This document shows, piece by piece, positions 7,174 to 13,634 of a stretch of DNA of 14,228 nt. The notes beneath the pieces are model-generated. The model worked only from the letters and a program-made list of their open reading frames with translations. It searched no databases and was not told the origin of the DNA. The position numbers and the translations under genes are program-made. Position 1 is the stretch's first letter. The number at the start of each line of letters is the position of its first letter. This DNA comes from Clostridia bacterium (GTDB lineage: Bacteria; Bacillota; Clostridia; Oscillospirales; Ruminococcaceae), in NCBI GenBank assembly GCA_021152595.1, contig JAGKVC010000076.1, forward strand, positions 1 to 14,228, in the 5' to 3' direction.

Positions 7174-7455
7174 AATGATCTCTCCTTTTTGATAAATTGT
7201 TGTTGTTCGGGTTGCAGTTGTTCGGATTGGGGAAGATTTGGAAACGGTGCGGTGCGGCGGATACATTTCCGCGCCGCTGTCATGGAAACAATCTGAGACG
7301 GGAAAATGTCTCATGAAAATTTGCAAATCGGCAGAATAAACAGAATTGCGATTGTGGTTTTGTGCATTGTGCCGATTTCGGATCGGGAACGGGACAATTC
7401 CGCCGCCCGATTGTTGCACATTATAAGGGAAGATTCAGAAACGGAAGGAAGTGGG
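7174..7455. promoter_or_regulatory. Palindrome-rich divergent intergenic region
   Basis: The 282 bases between the dockerin pair and the sigma gene contain several dyads. TGAGAC-N8-GTCTCA is at 7294-7313, the palindrome ATTTGCAAAT at 7319-7328, AAATCGGC/GCCGATTT at 7325-7332 and 7371-7378, and ATCGGG-N18-CCCGAT at 7382-7411. A 9-bp direct repeat GTTGTTCGG (7202-7210 and 7217-7225) sits close to the dockerin ribosome binding site. No convincing sigma-A promoter was found on either strand; a lone TATAAG (7422-7427) before the sigma gene lacks a good -35. That contrasts with the textbook promoters of the housekeeping genes nearby and fits use of an alternative sigma factor or an activator, as inference. 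Confidence 0.5.
7249..7277 (-). other. Hairpin element, copy 2, in leader of dockerin paralogue 2
   Basis: The arms GCGGTGCGG (7249-7257) and CCGCGCCGC (7269-7277) pair with one G-T wobble around an 11-base loop. Compared with the copy at 6152-6178 it differs only by two inserted bases in the loop and one A-to-G change in the right arm, a change that keeps pairing as a wobble. It lies 76 bases upstream of the dockerin start codon. Confidence 0.65.
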
Positions 7456-7938
7456 ATGATGCAGGATGAAGCATTCACCTTACTTTATCAGAAATACGCA
7501 AACTTTGTATATAGTATCGCACTTTCCTATCTGAAGAATCCGGCGGAGGCTGAGGACGTGACGGCAGATGTATTTGTCAAGCTGCTGGAATCGGATGTCA
7601 GCTTTCCGGAGGACATCGCGGCGCGTGCGTGGCTTGCGACCGTGACGCGGAATCAATGTAAAAACCTGCTTCGGCACTGGCTGCGGAACAAACGGGACGC
7701 CGAAGAGGTCATGGAGCAGATTCCCGTCACAGATCAGTCCGCGGAGCTGCGCGCTGTGATGGATTCGATCCTGAAGCTGCCGGGAAAATACCGTCTGCCG
7801 CTGCTGCTTTTTGCGGTGGAGGGATATTCCGTTCGGGAGACCGCAGAGATTCTTCATTTGAATGAAAGTACCGTCCGCACCCGCATTGCAAGGGCGCGTG
7901 ACATGATCCGAAAAGAAACGGGGGTGGAGAACGCATGA
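7456..7938 (+). CDS. ECF-type RNA polymerase sigma factor (sigma-70 family)
   Basis: This 160-residue two-domain sigma factor would direct RNA polymerase to a specific regulon. Region 2 spans about 5-75 with YLKNPAEAEDVTADVFVKL (2.1-2.2 core-binding helices) and WLATVTRNQCKNLLR (2.4, -10 recognition). After a short linker, region 4 (about 98-155) contains LPGKYRLPLLLFAVEGYS and the helix-turn-helix SVRETAEILHLNESTVRTRIARAR for -35 recognition. No region 1 or 3 is present, as usual in ECF factors. The start is ATG 7456 (MMQDEAF) with AAGGA 6 bases upstream; ATG 7459 at 9 bases is equally possible. In-frame extension to 7306 crosses palindromic non-coding DNA. Its TGA overlaps the ATG of the next gene, so the two are translationally coupled, typical of a sigma/anti-sigma pair. 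Likely targets are its own operon and the divergent dockerin genes, as inference. Confidence 0.92.
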   Translation: MMQDEAFTLLYQKYANFVYSIALSYLKNPAEAEDVTADVFVKLLESDVSFPEDIAARAWLATVTRNQCKNLLRHWLRNKRDAEEVMEQIPVTDQSAELRAVMDSILKLPGKYRLPLLLFAVEGYSVRETAEILHLNESTVRTRIARARDMIRKETGVENA

Positions 7939-9053
7939 AACAGCAGCATGATGATACGGCGCTGTATCGGGAGCTGCGCGGTGCCTTTGAGATGTCACCG
8001 GCGCAGAAGCGGCGTGTGGAGCAGGAGATCCTGCGCAGAGCGGCTGCCGCAAAGCCTGTCACTGTGCAGACAGAGCAGAACGGCGCGCCTGTGATCACGC
8101 TGAAGCGCAAAGCAGGCGGCTACGGACCTGCACTGCGTATGGTATCGCTGGCGGCGTGTCTGGTTCTGGTGTGTGCAGGTGCGTTCTTCCTGCACCGCGG
8201 ATTGACAGACCGACCGGATACGCTCTCGCAGCAGAGCAGCGTGGAGATGGAGGAGATCCTAACCGCGCCTGCTGAAACCGTGACGGAAACCGCTGTCACA
8301 ACGGTCACGGCAGCGACATCGCAGGAGCAGAAAACAACTGCCGCTGTTCCGGAGCAGACCGCTGTCACAAAGCAGACCGCCGTGACAGAAAGCGCCGCGG
8401 AAACGCAGGCTGAAGCAGCGGATCCGGCAGAGAACCAGACAACCGCACCGGTGCAAATCACAAACGCAGTTCAGACAACAACAAAAACGACAACAGCGAA
8501 AACGACAACCACTGCCAAACCGACAACCACAGTGACGACAACCGCGGTCACAACGACAACTGCCGCGGAAACGGAAGTGCCGGAGGAGCTGCATCCGATT
8601 CGGGAGGTTCATACGCCGGAAGCGGCGGATCTCATGATGCAGGATCAGACCGTGCGCGCGGGCGAGACCGTGACAGTCCCGCTCAAGTTTATGAAGGACA
8701 TGGGAATTGCAGGCATGCAGCTGTTTCTGAAGCTGGAAAGTCCATCCGGTGCAGAGCTGCCGAAGCTCAGCGCAGAGGTTTCCGATGAGAATGAGGTCCT
8801 GCTCGGTGCGATGCTCAATTACGATGAGACGGATAATGTACTCGCCATTATATTTGCAACCGGAAGAGATTTTTCGATCCGTGAAAATACAGCTCTTGCG
8901 GATATTACGTTCCGGATTCCGGAGAATGCAGCAGCCGGAACTGTCTACAAATTCCGGTGGTACGACGAGGATGCGAATAACAGCCGCGTCGTGAACTCTG
9001 CCGATGAATCGCTCTGTCTTTCCGCTTATTTTGGCACGATCACCGTAAACTGA
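7935..9053 (+). CDS. Membrane-anchored putative anti-sigma factor with cohesin-like ectodomain
   Basis: The 372-residue single-pass protein has a cytoplasmic N-terminal segment (1-65, largely helical, e.g. ELRGAFEMSPAQKRRVEQ). A transmembrane helix follows at about 66-87 (SLAACLVLVCAGAFFL). Next is a Thr/Ala/Val-rich extracytoplasmic stalk (about 105-212, with runs of TTT, encoded by repetitive DNA around 8442-8564). A C-terminal cohesin-like beta domain (~235-372) ends the protein. That domain shares AGETVTVP, FRIPENAAAG and a terminal GTITV strand with the two divergent dockerin proteins. The anti-sigma role is inferred from the 4-base ATGA overlap with the sigma gene and from the topology; no zinc-binding HxxxCxxC motif is seen, and the N-terminal domain is not a recognisable RsgI type. 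GGTGGAG lies 5 bases before the ATG. A plain cell-surface cohesin that anchors dockerin proteins is the main alternative, and both roles could coexist. Confidence 0.82.
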   Translation: MKQQHDDTALYRELRGAFEMSPAQKRRVEQEILRRAAAAKPVTVQTEQNGAPVITLKRKAGGYGPALRMVSLAACLVLVCAGAFFLHRGLTDRPDTLSQQSSVEMEEILTAPAETVTETAVTTVTAATSQEQKTTAAVPEQTAVTKQTAVTESAAETQAEAADPAENQTTAPVQITNAVQTTTKTTTAKTTTTAKPTTTVTTTAVTTTTAAETEVPEELHPIREVHTPEAADLMMQDQTVRAGETVTVPLKFMKDMGIAGMQLFLKLESPSGAELPKLSAEVSDENEVLLGAMLNYDETDNVLAIIFATGRDFSIRENTALADITFRIPENAAAGTVYKFRWYDEDANNSRVVNSADESLCLSAYFGTITVN

Positions 9054-9076
9054 ACAACAAAATTACAAAATAGCCC

Positions 9077-9105
9077 TTGACTTTCCCGTGAAAGTATAGT
9101 ATACT
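9077..9105 (+). promoter_or_regulatory. Sigma-A promoter of rny
   Basis: TTGACT (9077-9082), a 17-base spacer and TATACT (9100-9105) each match consensus at five of six positions. The start is expected near 9112, giving a leader of roughly 290 bases before the RNase Y ATG. The promoter begins only 24 bases after the anti-sigma stop codon, and no terminator lies between them. Confidence 0.85.
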
Positions 9106-9111
9106 ATTGTT

Positions 9112-9404
9112 GTGTATTATGCATTGCACCGGAAGTCGGGGGCTGTTTCTGTTTCAGCCGGTGCTTCCGATGGTGTTTTGCGGCAGATGCCGCTGTTGAT
9201 CTTTTTTTTATGCCTGTCTGCGTACTTTTTTCACGCAGCAGGTTTCTGATAGGGATGCCGATGCGCAGAAAGATACACAGACTGCCGGTGTGCATCCTGT
9301 AATGATAAAAATAAAAACTGAAATCATCCAACGGCGTGTTTCCTGCCGCAGAATCAAATGATAAATACAATATCAATTTGAGAATGTTAGGAGGAAAGCA
9401 CAGT
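9112..9404 (+). promoter_or_regulatory. Long structured 5' leader of rny
   Basis: This stretch has no gene but several possible stems. GCACCGG/CCGGTGC is at 9126-9132 and 9158-9164. A competing pairing is CACCGGAAG (9127-9135) with CTTCC-gat-GGTG (9164-9175). CTGCGT/ACGCAG lies around the loop at about 9222-9238. GATGCGCA pairs with TGTGCATC (one wobble) at about 9259-9296. GCGGC/GCCGC (9180-9193) is followed after 8 bases by eight T residues (9202-9209), which resembles an attenuator or a weak terminator for the upstream gene. No known riboswitch consensus is recognised. Mutually exclusive pairing is suggestive but unproven. Confidence 0.45.
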
Positions 9405-11093
9405 ATGACACTTAGTACCCTCATGTGGGTTGCAGCGCTGAGTCCGTCGCTTACCGTTCTGCTGATTTTTGTCGCACTGATTGCCGGTGCGGCAGCAGGC
9501 TTCTTCATTGGCTCCTCTCGTGCAAAACAGGATGTCAACGCACAGATCGAAAAGGCAGAATCCCGCGGCGTGGCGAAAGGTATCGAGCAGCGCAAGCGCG
9601 ACGCAGAGGCGGCAATCGGCAGTGCGGAAAAGGAGGCGGAGCGGATCCGCAGCTCCGCTGCAAAGGAAGCCGAGGACCGCAAGAAGGCAGCGCTCGTTGA
9701 GGCAAAGGATGAGATCTTCAAGCTGCGCAGTGACGCAGAAAAGGAGATCAAGGACCGCCGCAGCGATATGAGCCGCCAGGAGCGCAGAATCCAGCAGAAG
9801 GAAGAGAATCTCGACAAGAAAACAGAGCATTTTGAACGCAGGGAGGAACAGCTCCAGAACAAGATCCATCAGGCTGAGGAGCGCCTTGCGGAGGCTGAGC
9901 AGATCAAGAAGGCAGGCACCGAGGAGATCGAACGGCTCAAGAGAAGCGAGATCGACATGCTCGAGCGCATCTCGGAGTTCACCAAGGAGCAGGCAAAGGA
10001 TTATCTGCTCGAGCAGCTTGACCAGAATCTCGTGCATGAGAAGGCTGTGAAGATCGCAGCCTACGATCAGCAGATCAAGACGACCTGCGAGGATATCGCA
10101 AGAAGCCACATCTCAATGGCAATCGCAAAGTGCGCCGCTGAGCAGGTTTCCGAGGTAGCCGTCTCGGTCGTGCCGCTGCCGAATGACGAGATGAAGGGCA
10201 GAATCATCGGACGCGAGGGCAGAAATATCCGCTCGATCGAGTCCCTGACCGGCGTCGATCTCATCATCGACGATACGCCGGAGGCAATTACCCTTTCGTG
10301 CTTTGATCCGGTGCGCCGCGAGGTCGCCAGAATCGCACTCGAAAAGCTCATCGTGGACGGCAGAATCCATCCGGCGAGCATCGAGGAGAAGGTTGACAAG
10401 GCACGCAGAGAGGTCGAAAAGCGCATCAAGCAGGAGGGCGAGCGCGCCGTGCTTGAGACCAATGTCCACGGCCTCAATCCGGAGCTGATCCGTCTGCTCG
10501 GCAGACTGACCTTCCGCACGAGCTACCGCCAGAACGTCCTGAACCACAGCATCGAGGTCGCAACGCTTTCGGGCATCCTCGCTTCGGAGTTGGGTGTCGA
10601 TGCCAATATGGCAAGACGCGCAGGTCTGCTGCATGATATCGGCAAGGCGCTGACCGCCGAGATCGAAGGCTCCCACGTTGCAATCGGTGTGGATGTCTGC
10701 CGCAAGTACAAGGAACCGGCAGAGGTCATTCACGCAGTCGAAGCGCACCACAATGACGTTGAGCCGCGCACCGCAATCGCATGTATCGTGCAGGCAGCGG
10801 ACGCAATCTCCGCCGCAAGACCGGGCGCACGCAGCGAGAATCTGGAAAGCTACATCAAGCGTCTCCAGAAGCTCGAGGAAATCTGCATGTCCTATGAGGG
10901 TGTGGAGAAGTGCTACGCCATGCAGGCAGGCCGCGAGGTCCGCATCATGGTCAAGCCGGAGGTTATCGACGATGAGCGCATGGTGCTTGTCGCAAGAGAA
11001 ATCGCACAGCAGATCGAGAATGACATGGAATATCCCGGTCAGATCAAGGTCAATCTCATTCGTGAGAGCCGCGCTGTCGATGTCGCAAAATAA
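9405..11093 (+). CDS. rny: Ribonuclease Y
   Basis: RNase Y is the membrane-bound endoribonuclease that starts mRNA decay in many Firmicutes. The 562-residue product has one N-terminal transmembrane helix (about 13-35). A long charged coiled coil follows (about 41-192). The KH RNA-binding domain carries GRIIGREGRN at 265-274, followed by IRSIESLTGVDLIIDD. The HD phosphohydrolase domain has NHSIEVATLSG and RRAGLLHDIGKA, with the metal-binding HD pair at 410-411 and a further EAHHNDVEP. The C-terminal region ends PGQIKVNLIRESRAVDVAK, typical of the family. It is longer than the 520-residue B. subtilis enzyme, mostly in the coiled coil. The ATG at 9405 is set by AGGAGGA 9 bases upstream; in-frame extension to 9336 is non-conserved leader. 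A 12-bp hairpin follows the stop codon. Confidence 0.97.
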   Translation: MTLSTLMWVAALSPSLTVLLIFVALIAGAAAGFFIGSSRAKQDVNAQIEKAESRGVAKGIEQRKRDAEAAIGSAEKEAERIRSSAAKEAEDRKKAALVEAKDEIFKLRSDAEKEIKDRRSDMSRQERRIQQKEENLDKKTEHFERREEQLQNKIHQAEERLAEAEQIKKAGTEEIERLKRSEIDMLERISEFTKEQAKDYLLEQLDQNLVHEKAVKIAAYDQQIKTTCEDIARSHISMAIAKCAAEQVSEVAVSVVPLPNDEMKGRIIGREGRNIRSIESLTGVDLIIDDTPEAITLSCFDPVRREVARIALEKLIVDGRIHPASIEEKVDKARREVEKRIKQEGERAVLETNVHGLNPELIRLLGRLTFRTSYRQNVLNHSIEVATLSGILASELGVDANMARRAGLLHDIGKALTAEIEGSHVAIGVDVCRKYKEPAEVIHAVEAHHNDVEPRTAIACIVQAADAISAARPGARSENLESYIKRLQKLEEICMSYEGVEKCYAMQAGREVRIMVKPEVIDDERMVLVAREIAQQIENDMEYPGQIKVNLIRESRAVDVAK

Positions 11094-11106
11094 AGCAGTC
11101 AAATTT

Positions 11107-11141
11107 CAATGCGCATGATTCCCCAAGAGTCATGCGCATTG
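11107..11141 (+). terminator. Perfect 12-bp hairpin after rny
   Basis: CAATGCGCATGA (11107-11118) pairs perfectly with 11130-11141 around an 11-base loop. It begins 13 bases after the rny stop codon and ends 17 bases before the next start codon. Only a weak TTG follows, so termination would be partial; it could instead stabilise the rny 3' end or be a processing site. The alternative start of the next gene at 11132 lies inside the right arm and is therefore unlikely. Confidence 0.5.
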
Positions 11142-11158
11142 TTGCAGAGAGTGATATT

Positions 11159-12835
11159 ATGGCTAAAACAATCTTTGGAACATCCGATAAATCAAATTTC
11201 ATCCTCAATATGGATCTGGACAAATACCGGCATTTCTGCGGTGAAATGATGCTGATTCTGCTCTGGGCGGTCGGCATTGCGCAGGGTGTCAATCAGCTCA
11301 CTTATGCTGCAAACAGCAGCCTTTCCGATCTGGTTGACGGCGGCGGCGCAGGGATGGTCTTTGCGCTGCTGATGATCATGCTGCGCTCGGTAGCGATTAT
11401 CTTCTCAATCGCAGGCGTGATTTCGATTATCACGGTCGTGATCGGTCTGATGCGCAAGCAGGTGACGAAATCCGCGGCAGTGCCGTATATCATGCTTGCT
11501 GCTATGCTCGGCTGGGCGGCGGTCTCGCTGTTTCATTCCTATGATTACCACACCTCGTTTTTCGGGCAGGACGGCAGAGATGAGGGCTGGCTTGCGCTGC
11601 TGATCTATGCGTCGCTCTTCTATCTCGGCACGATGCTGCGCCGGAAGGACGACCGCGAATATTTCCTGCACGGAATCCTGAATTTCGGCATTGTGCAGGG
11701 CATCTGGGGATTCTTTCAGGCGCTCCCGATCATTGACTATATCGCGCCGGACAAGGGGCTCAATGCCTACCGCAACATTGATCCGATGTCCTACCGGAAC
11801 GTGCGTCTGCCTGCCGGTCTGACCGACAGTCCGATCACCTATGCGATGCTGCTTGCGATGCTTGCGGCGGTTGCGATTCCTGCGGCGATCTGTGCGGAGA
11901 AAAAATCCACGCGGATTCGTGCGGTGATCTGCGGCGGACTCTCGGTGCTGATGGCATTCCGGACGCAGACGGTCGCCGGTCTGATTGCAGGCTGCGGCGC
12001 TGTGCTGCTGGCGGTGATCCTGTTTGCTGTGATGCGGAAGCAGGCAAAGGGCAAGGCGTTTGTGCTGCCGCTGACGGTCGTGCTGGCGGCGGTCTGTGCG
12101 GTCGGCTGGAGCTATGCGGCGCCGGGCATCAATCACATGTATTATTTTCCGGATAAGACCAACATCCGCGAGCCGGAGGAAGGACTGAGCTTCTCGGCGC
12201 GTGAGGAGGATGTCGCGGATATCGTCCTGCCGAACGGCTTTACGATCCGTGACAGAGACGGCGCGGCGCATCCGGCGCTTTATGACGGCGGTATCGTCTG
12301 GGATGACGGCGGCTACCGTCTCAGCACGGCAGGTGCATATTCGGAGGCATCTGCGGATTCGTTCAGCGCATTTGATGCGGCATCGGTGCTGCGCTACTGC
12401 CGTGAGCAGGGCTTCAAAGCGATCGGAATTGATCCGCTGCTCGGTGTCGGTCCGGATAACTTCTATTTCACGCAGCTTCGTACATCCATGACCGTCAGCG
12501 CGAACAAGAACGCGGTTGACCGTCCCTATAACGACTGGATTTACATTGCGGCGACACGCGGCATTCCGTCGCTGCTGCTGCATCTGGCGCTGATGATCGT
12601 CTGTCTGGTGTTGGCTTGGAAGCGCCGGGATGTGCTGAAAAGCTGGACGCTTCCGGCAGCCTGCGGCGCGGTGCTGCTCTATACGGCGGCATCCATGACG
12701 GGAATCTCCGTGCTGACGGTTGCGCCGATGTTCTGGTGTCTGCTCGGCATGCTCGCCGCAGAGCCGATTGCGGAGCCGGTCAGAACTGCAAAGCCTGAGA
12801 AGAAAAAGGCGAAGCAGAACGCCGAAAAGCAATAA
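11159..12835 (+). CDS. O-antigen ligase / Wzy-like polytopic membrane protein
   Basis: The 558-residue integral membrane protein has about ten to twelve hydrophobic segments. Its Wzy_C-type signature is GVGPDNFYF (about 429-437), followed by RPYNDWIYIAATRGIPSLLL (about 455-474). That is the family pattern of a G-x-G-x-N-x-F loop, then N-D and an aromatic/hydrophobic helix. Such proteins polymerise or ligate lipid-linked glycans outside the membrane, for example capsule or exopolysaccharide; the substrate is unknown. A large hydrophilic loop of roughly 100 residues (about 320-430) lies between transmembrane segments just before the signature and should be extracytoplasmic. The C-terminus is a short Lys-rich tail (EKKKAKQNAEKQ). 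The ATG at 11159 is preceded by GAGAGTG at 5 bases. No other glycan genes are adjacent, so the pathway cannot be inferred from context. Confidence 0.82.
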   Translation: MAKTIFGTSDKSNFILNMDLDKYRHFCGEMMLILLWAVGIAQGVNQLTYAANSSLSDLVDGGGAGMVFALLMIMLRSVAIIFSIAGVISIITVVIGLMRKQVTKSAAVPYIMLAAMLGWAAVSLFHSYDYHTSFFGQDGRDEGWLALLIYASLFYLGTMLRRKDDREYFLHGILNFGIVQGIWGFFQALPIIDYIAPDKGLNAYRNIDPMSYRNVRLPAGLTDSPITYAMLLAMLAAVAIPAAICAEKKSTRIRAVICGGLSVLMAFRTQTVAGLIAGCGAVLLAVILFAVMRKQAKGKAFVLPLTVVLAAVCAVGWSYAAPGINHMYYFPDKTNIREPEEGLSFSAREEDVADIVLPNGFTIRDRDGAAHPALYDGGIVWDDGGYRLSTAGAYSEASADSFSAFDAASVLRYCREQGFKAIGIDPLLGVGPDNFYFTQLRTSMTVSANKNAVDRPYNDWIYIAATRGIPSLLLHLALMIVCLVLAWKRRDVLKSWTLPAACGAVLLYTAASMTGISVLTVAPMFWCLLGMLAAEPIAEPVRTAKPEKKKAKQNAEKQ

Positions 12836-12849
12836 CTGAATCCGATACA

Positions 12850-12895
12850 CCGCGGTGTTTCCGGTCAGACGGCCGGAGATGCCGCGGATTGTTTT
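12850..12895 (+). terminator. Rho-independent terminator of the Wzy-like gene
   Basis: A 15-bp stem (12850-12864 with 12873-12887) with three G-T wobbles and an 8-base loop is followed by ATTGTTTT. It begins 14 bases after the stop codon at 12835. Confidence 0.75.
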
Positions 12896-12917
12896 GCAGG
12901 CAGCTCAGAAGAAGCAC

Positions 12918-12956
12918 GAGCGGTTAGAGAAAACACTTTCTCTCTCTGCTCTTTTT
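12918..12956 (+). terminator. Second terminator-like hairpin
   Basis: AGAGAAA/TTTCTCT (12926-12932 with 12937-12943) is closed by an outer GAGC/GCTC stem (12918-12921 with 12948-12951) across a 4-by-4 internal loop. TTTTT (12952-12956) follows at once. It would act in tandem with the hairpin at 12850. Confidence 0.55.
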
Positions 12957-12961
12957 CAAAT

Positions 12962-13046
12962 CTGCCGCCGCAGGCGGCACCGCAACTCCTCACTTCTATC
13001 TTTTAACAACCATTCCTCCCTCCTACTTTCTCCTTCCTCCTTTTAC
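12962..13046. repeat. Small GC hairpin plus CT-rich low-complexity tract
   Basis: GCCGCC/GGCGGC (12964-12978, 3-base loop) is followed by about 60 bases made almost only of C, T and A in degenerate CTCC/TTCC units up to 13046. The complement is a purine tract with several GGAGG units. No ORF with coding character spans it. It resembles a dispersed intergenic element seen in gut Clostridia, but that is from memory of the pattern and unverified. Confidence 0.4.
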
Positions 13047-13075
13047 AAAAGTCAGAATAATTTTCACTTCTCCCA

Positions 13076-13104
13076 TTGCACTTTTCGCAGTAATATGGTA
13101 TAAT
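13076..13104 (+). promoter_or_regulatory. Sigma-A promoter of ruvC-ruvA
   Basis: TTGCAC (13076-13081), a 17-base spacer and a perfect TATAAT (13099-13104) with TG-G directly upstream (extended -10) are present. The start is expected near 13111, 26 bases before the ruvC ATG. No LexA-type operator was recognised. Confidence 0.85.
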
Positions 13105-13136
13105 AGAATGGACTACATATGGGAGGATGAGAATGC

Positions 13137-13616
13137 ATGCGGATCCTCGGGATTGATCCGGGCTATGCGACTGTCGGGTTCGGCATCGTCGATTATCAGG
13201 GCATGGATTTCCGGACGGTCGAATTCGGCGCGATCCTGACACCGGCACATACGGATTTCAACGGCAGACTGCTCCAGATCTACGACGACATGGATTTTCT
13301 GCTCTCCCGTTATCAGCCGCAGGTCATGGCGGTGGAAAAGCTCTATTTCAATACGAATAAAACGACCGGCATTATGGTCGCGGAGGCGCGCGGCGTGATT
13401 CTGCTCGCGTGCGCAAAGCATCAGGTTCCTGTCGCGGAATACACGCCGTTACAGGTCAAATCCGCGGTTGTCGGCTACGGCAAGGCGGAAAAGCAGCAGG
13501 TCATGGATATGACGCGCCGCATCCTCCATCTCAGCGAGGTGCCGAAGCCCGATGATGCCGCCGATGCGCTTGCGCTGGCAATCTGCCACGGACACTGCGC
13601 AAAGCCGGATTATTAA
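13137..13616 (+). CDS. ruvC: Holliday junction resolvase RuvC
   Basis: RuvC is a dimeric endonuclease that cuts four-way junctions held by RuvAB during recombinational repair. The 159 residues are the usual length. All four acidic catalytic positions known from the E. coli enzyme are visible: Asp7 (MRILGIDPGYATVGFG), Glu67 (MAVEKLYF), and Asp140 and Asp143 (KPDDAADALALA). The ATG at 13137 has GGGAGG about 8 bases upstream. ruvA follows after 18 bases, as in the common ruvCAB order. Confidence 0.97.
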   Translation: MRILGIDPGYATVGFGIVDYQGMDFRTVEFGAILTPAHTDFNGRLLQIYDDMDFLLSRYQPQVMAVEKLYFNTNKTTGIMVAEARGVILLACAKHQVPVAEYTPLQVKSAVVGYGKAEKQQVMDMTRRILHLSEVPKPDDAADALALAICHGHCAKPDY

Positions 13617-13634
13617 AGCATACGGAGATATATC

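Noticed and set aside
6136..7296. 386-codon plus-strand open frame
   Set aside because: It is antisense to dockerin paralogue 2. It is Cys/His-rich and low in plausible domains, and runs through the leader hairpins.
7174..7419. 82-residue N-terminal extension of dockerin paralogue 2
   Set aside because: It would bury the signal peptide and translate palindromic DNA. The ATG at 7173 has a perfect ribosome binding site.
7935..9053. Identification as an RsgI homologue
   Set aside because: The logic is similar, but the N-terminal domain shows no recognisable RsgI pattern and the partner is an ECF-type, not SigI-type, sigma factor.
10113..11102. 329-codon minus-strand open frame
   Set aside because: It is antisense to rny, where the KH and HD motifs are on the plus strand.
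11405..12850. 481-codon minus-strand open frame
   Set aside because: It is antisense to the Wzy-like gene and composed mainly of Arg/His-rich shadow sequence with no domain.
12985..13046. CRISPR-like or tandem repeat array
   Set aside because: The units are degenerate and of irregular length with no spacer structure; it is low-complexity DNA only.
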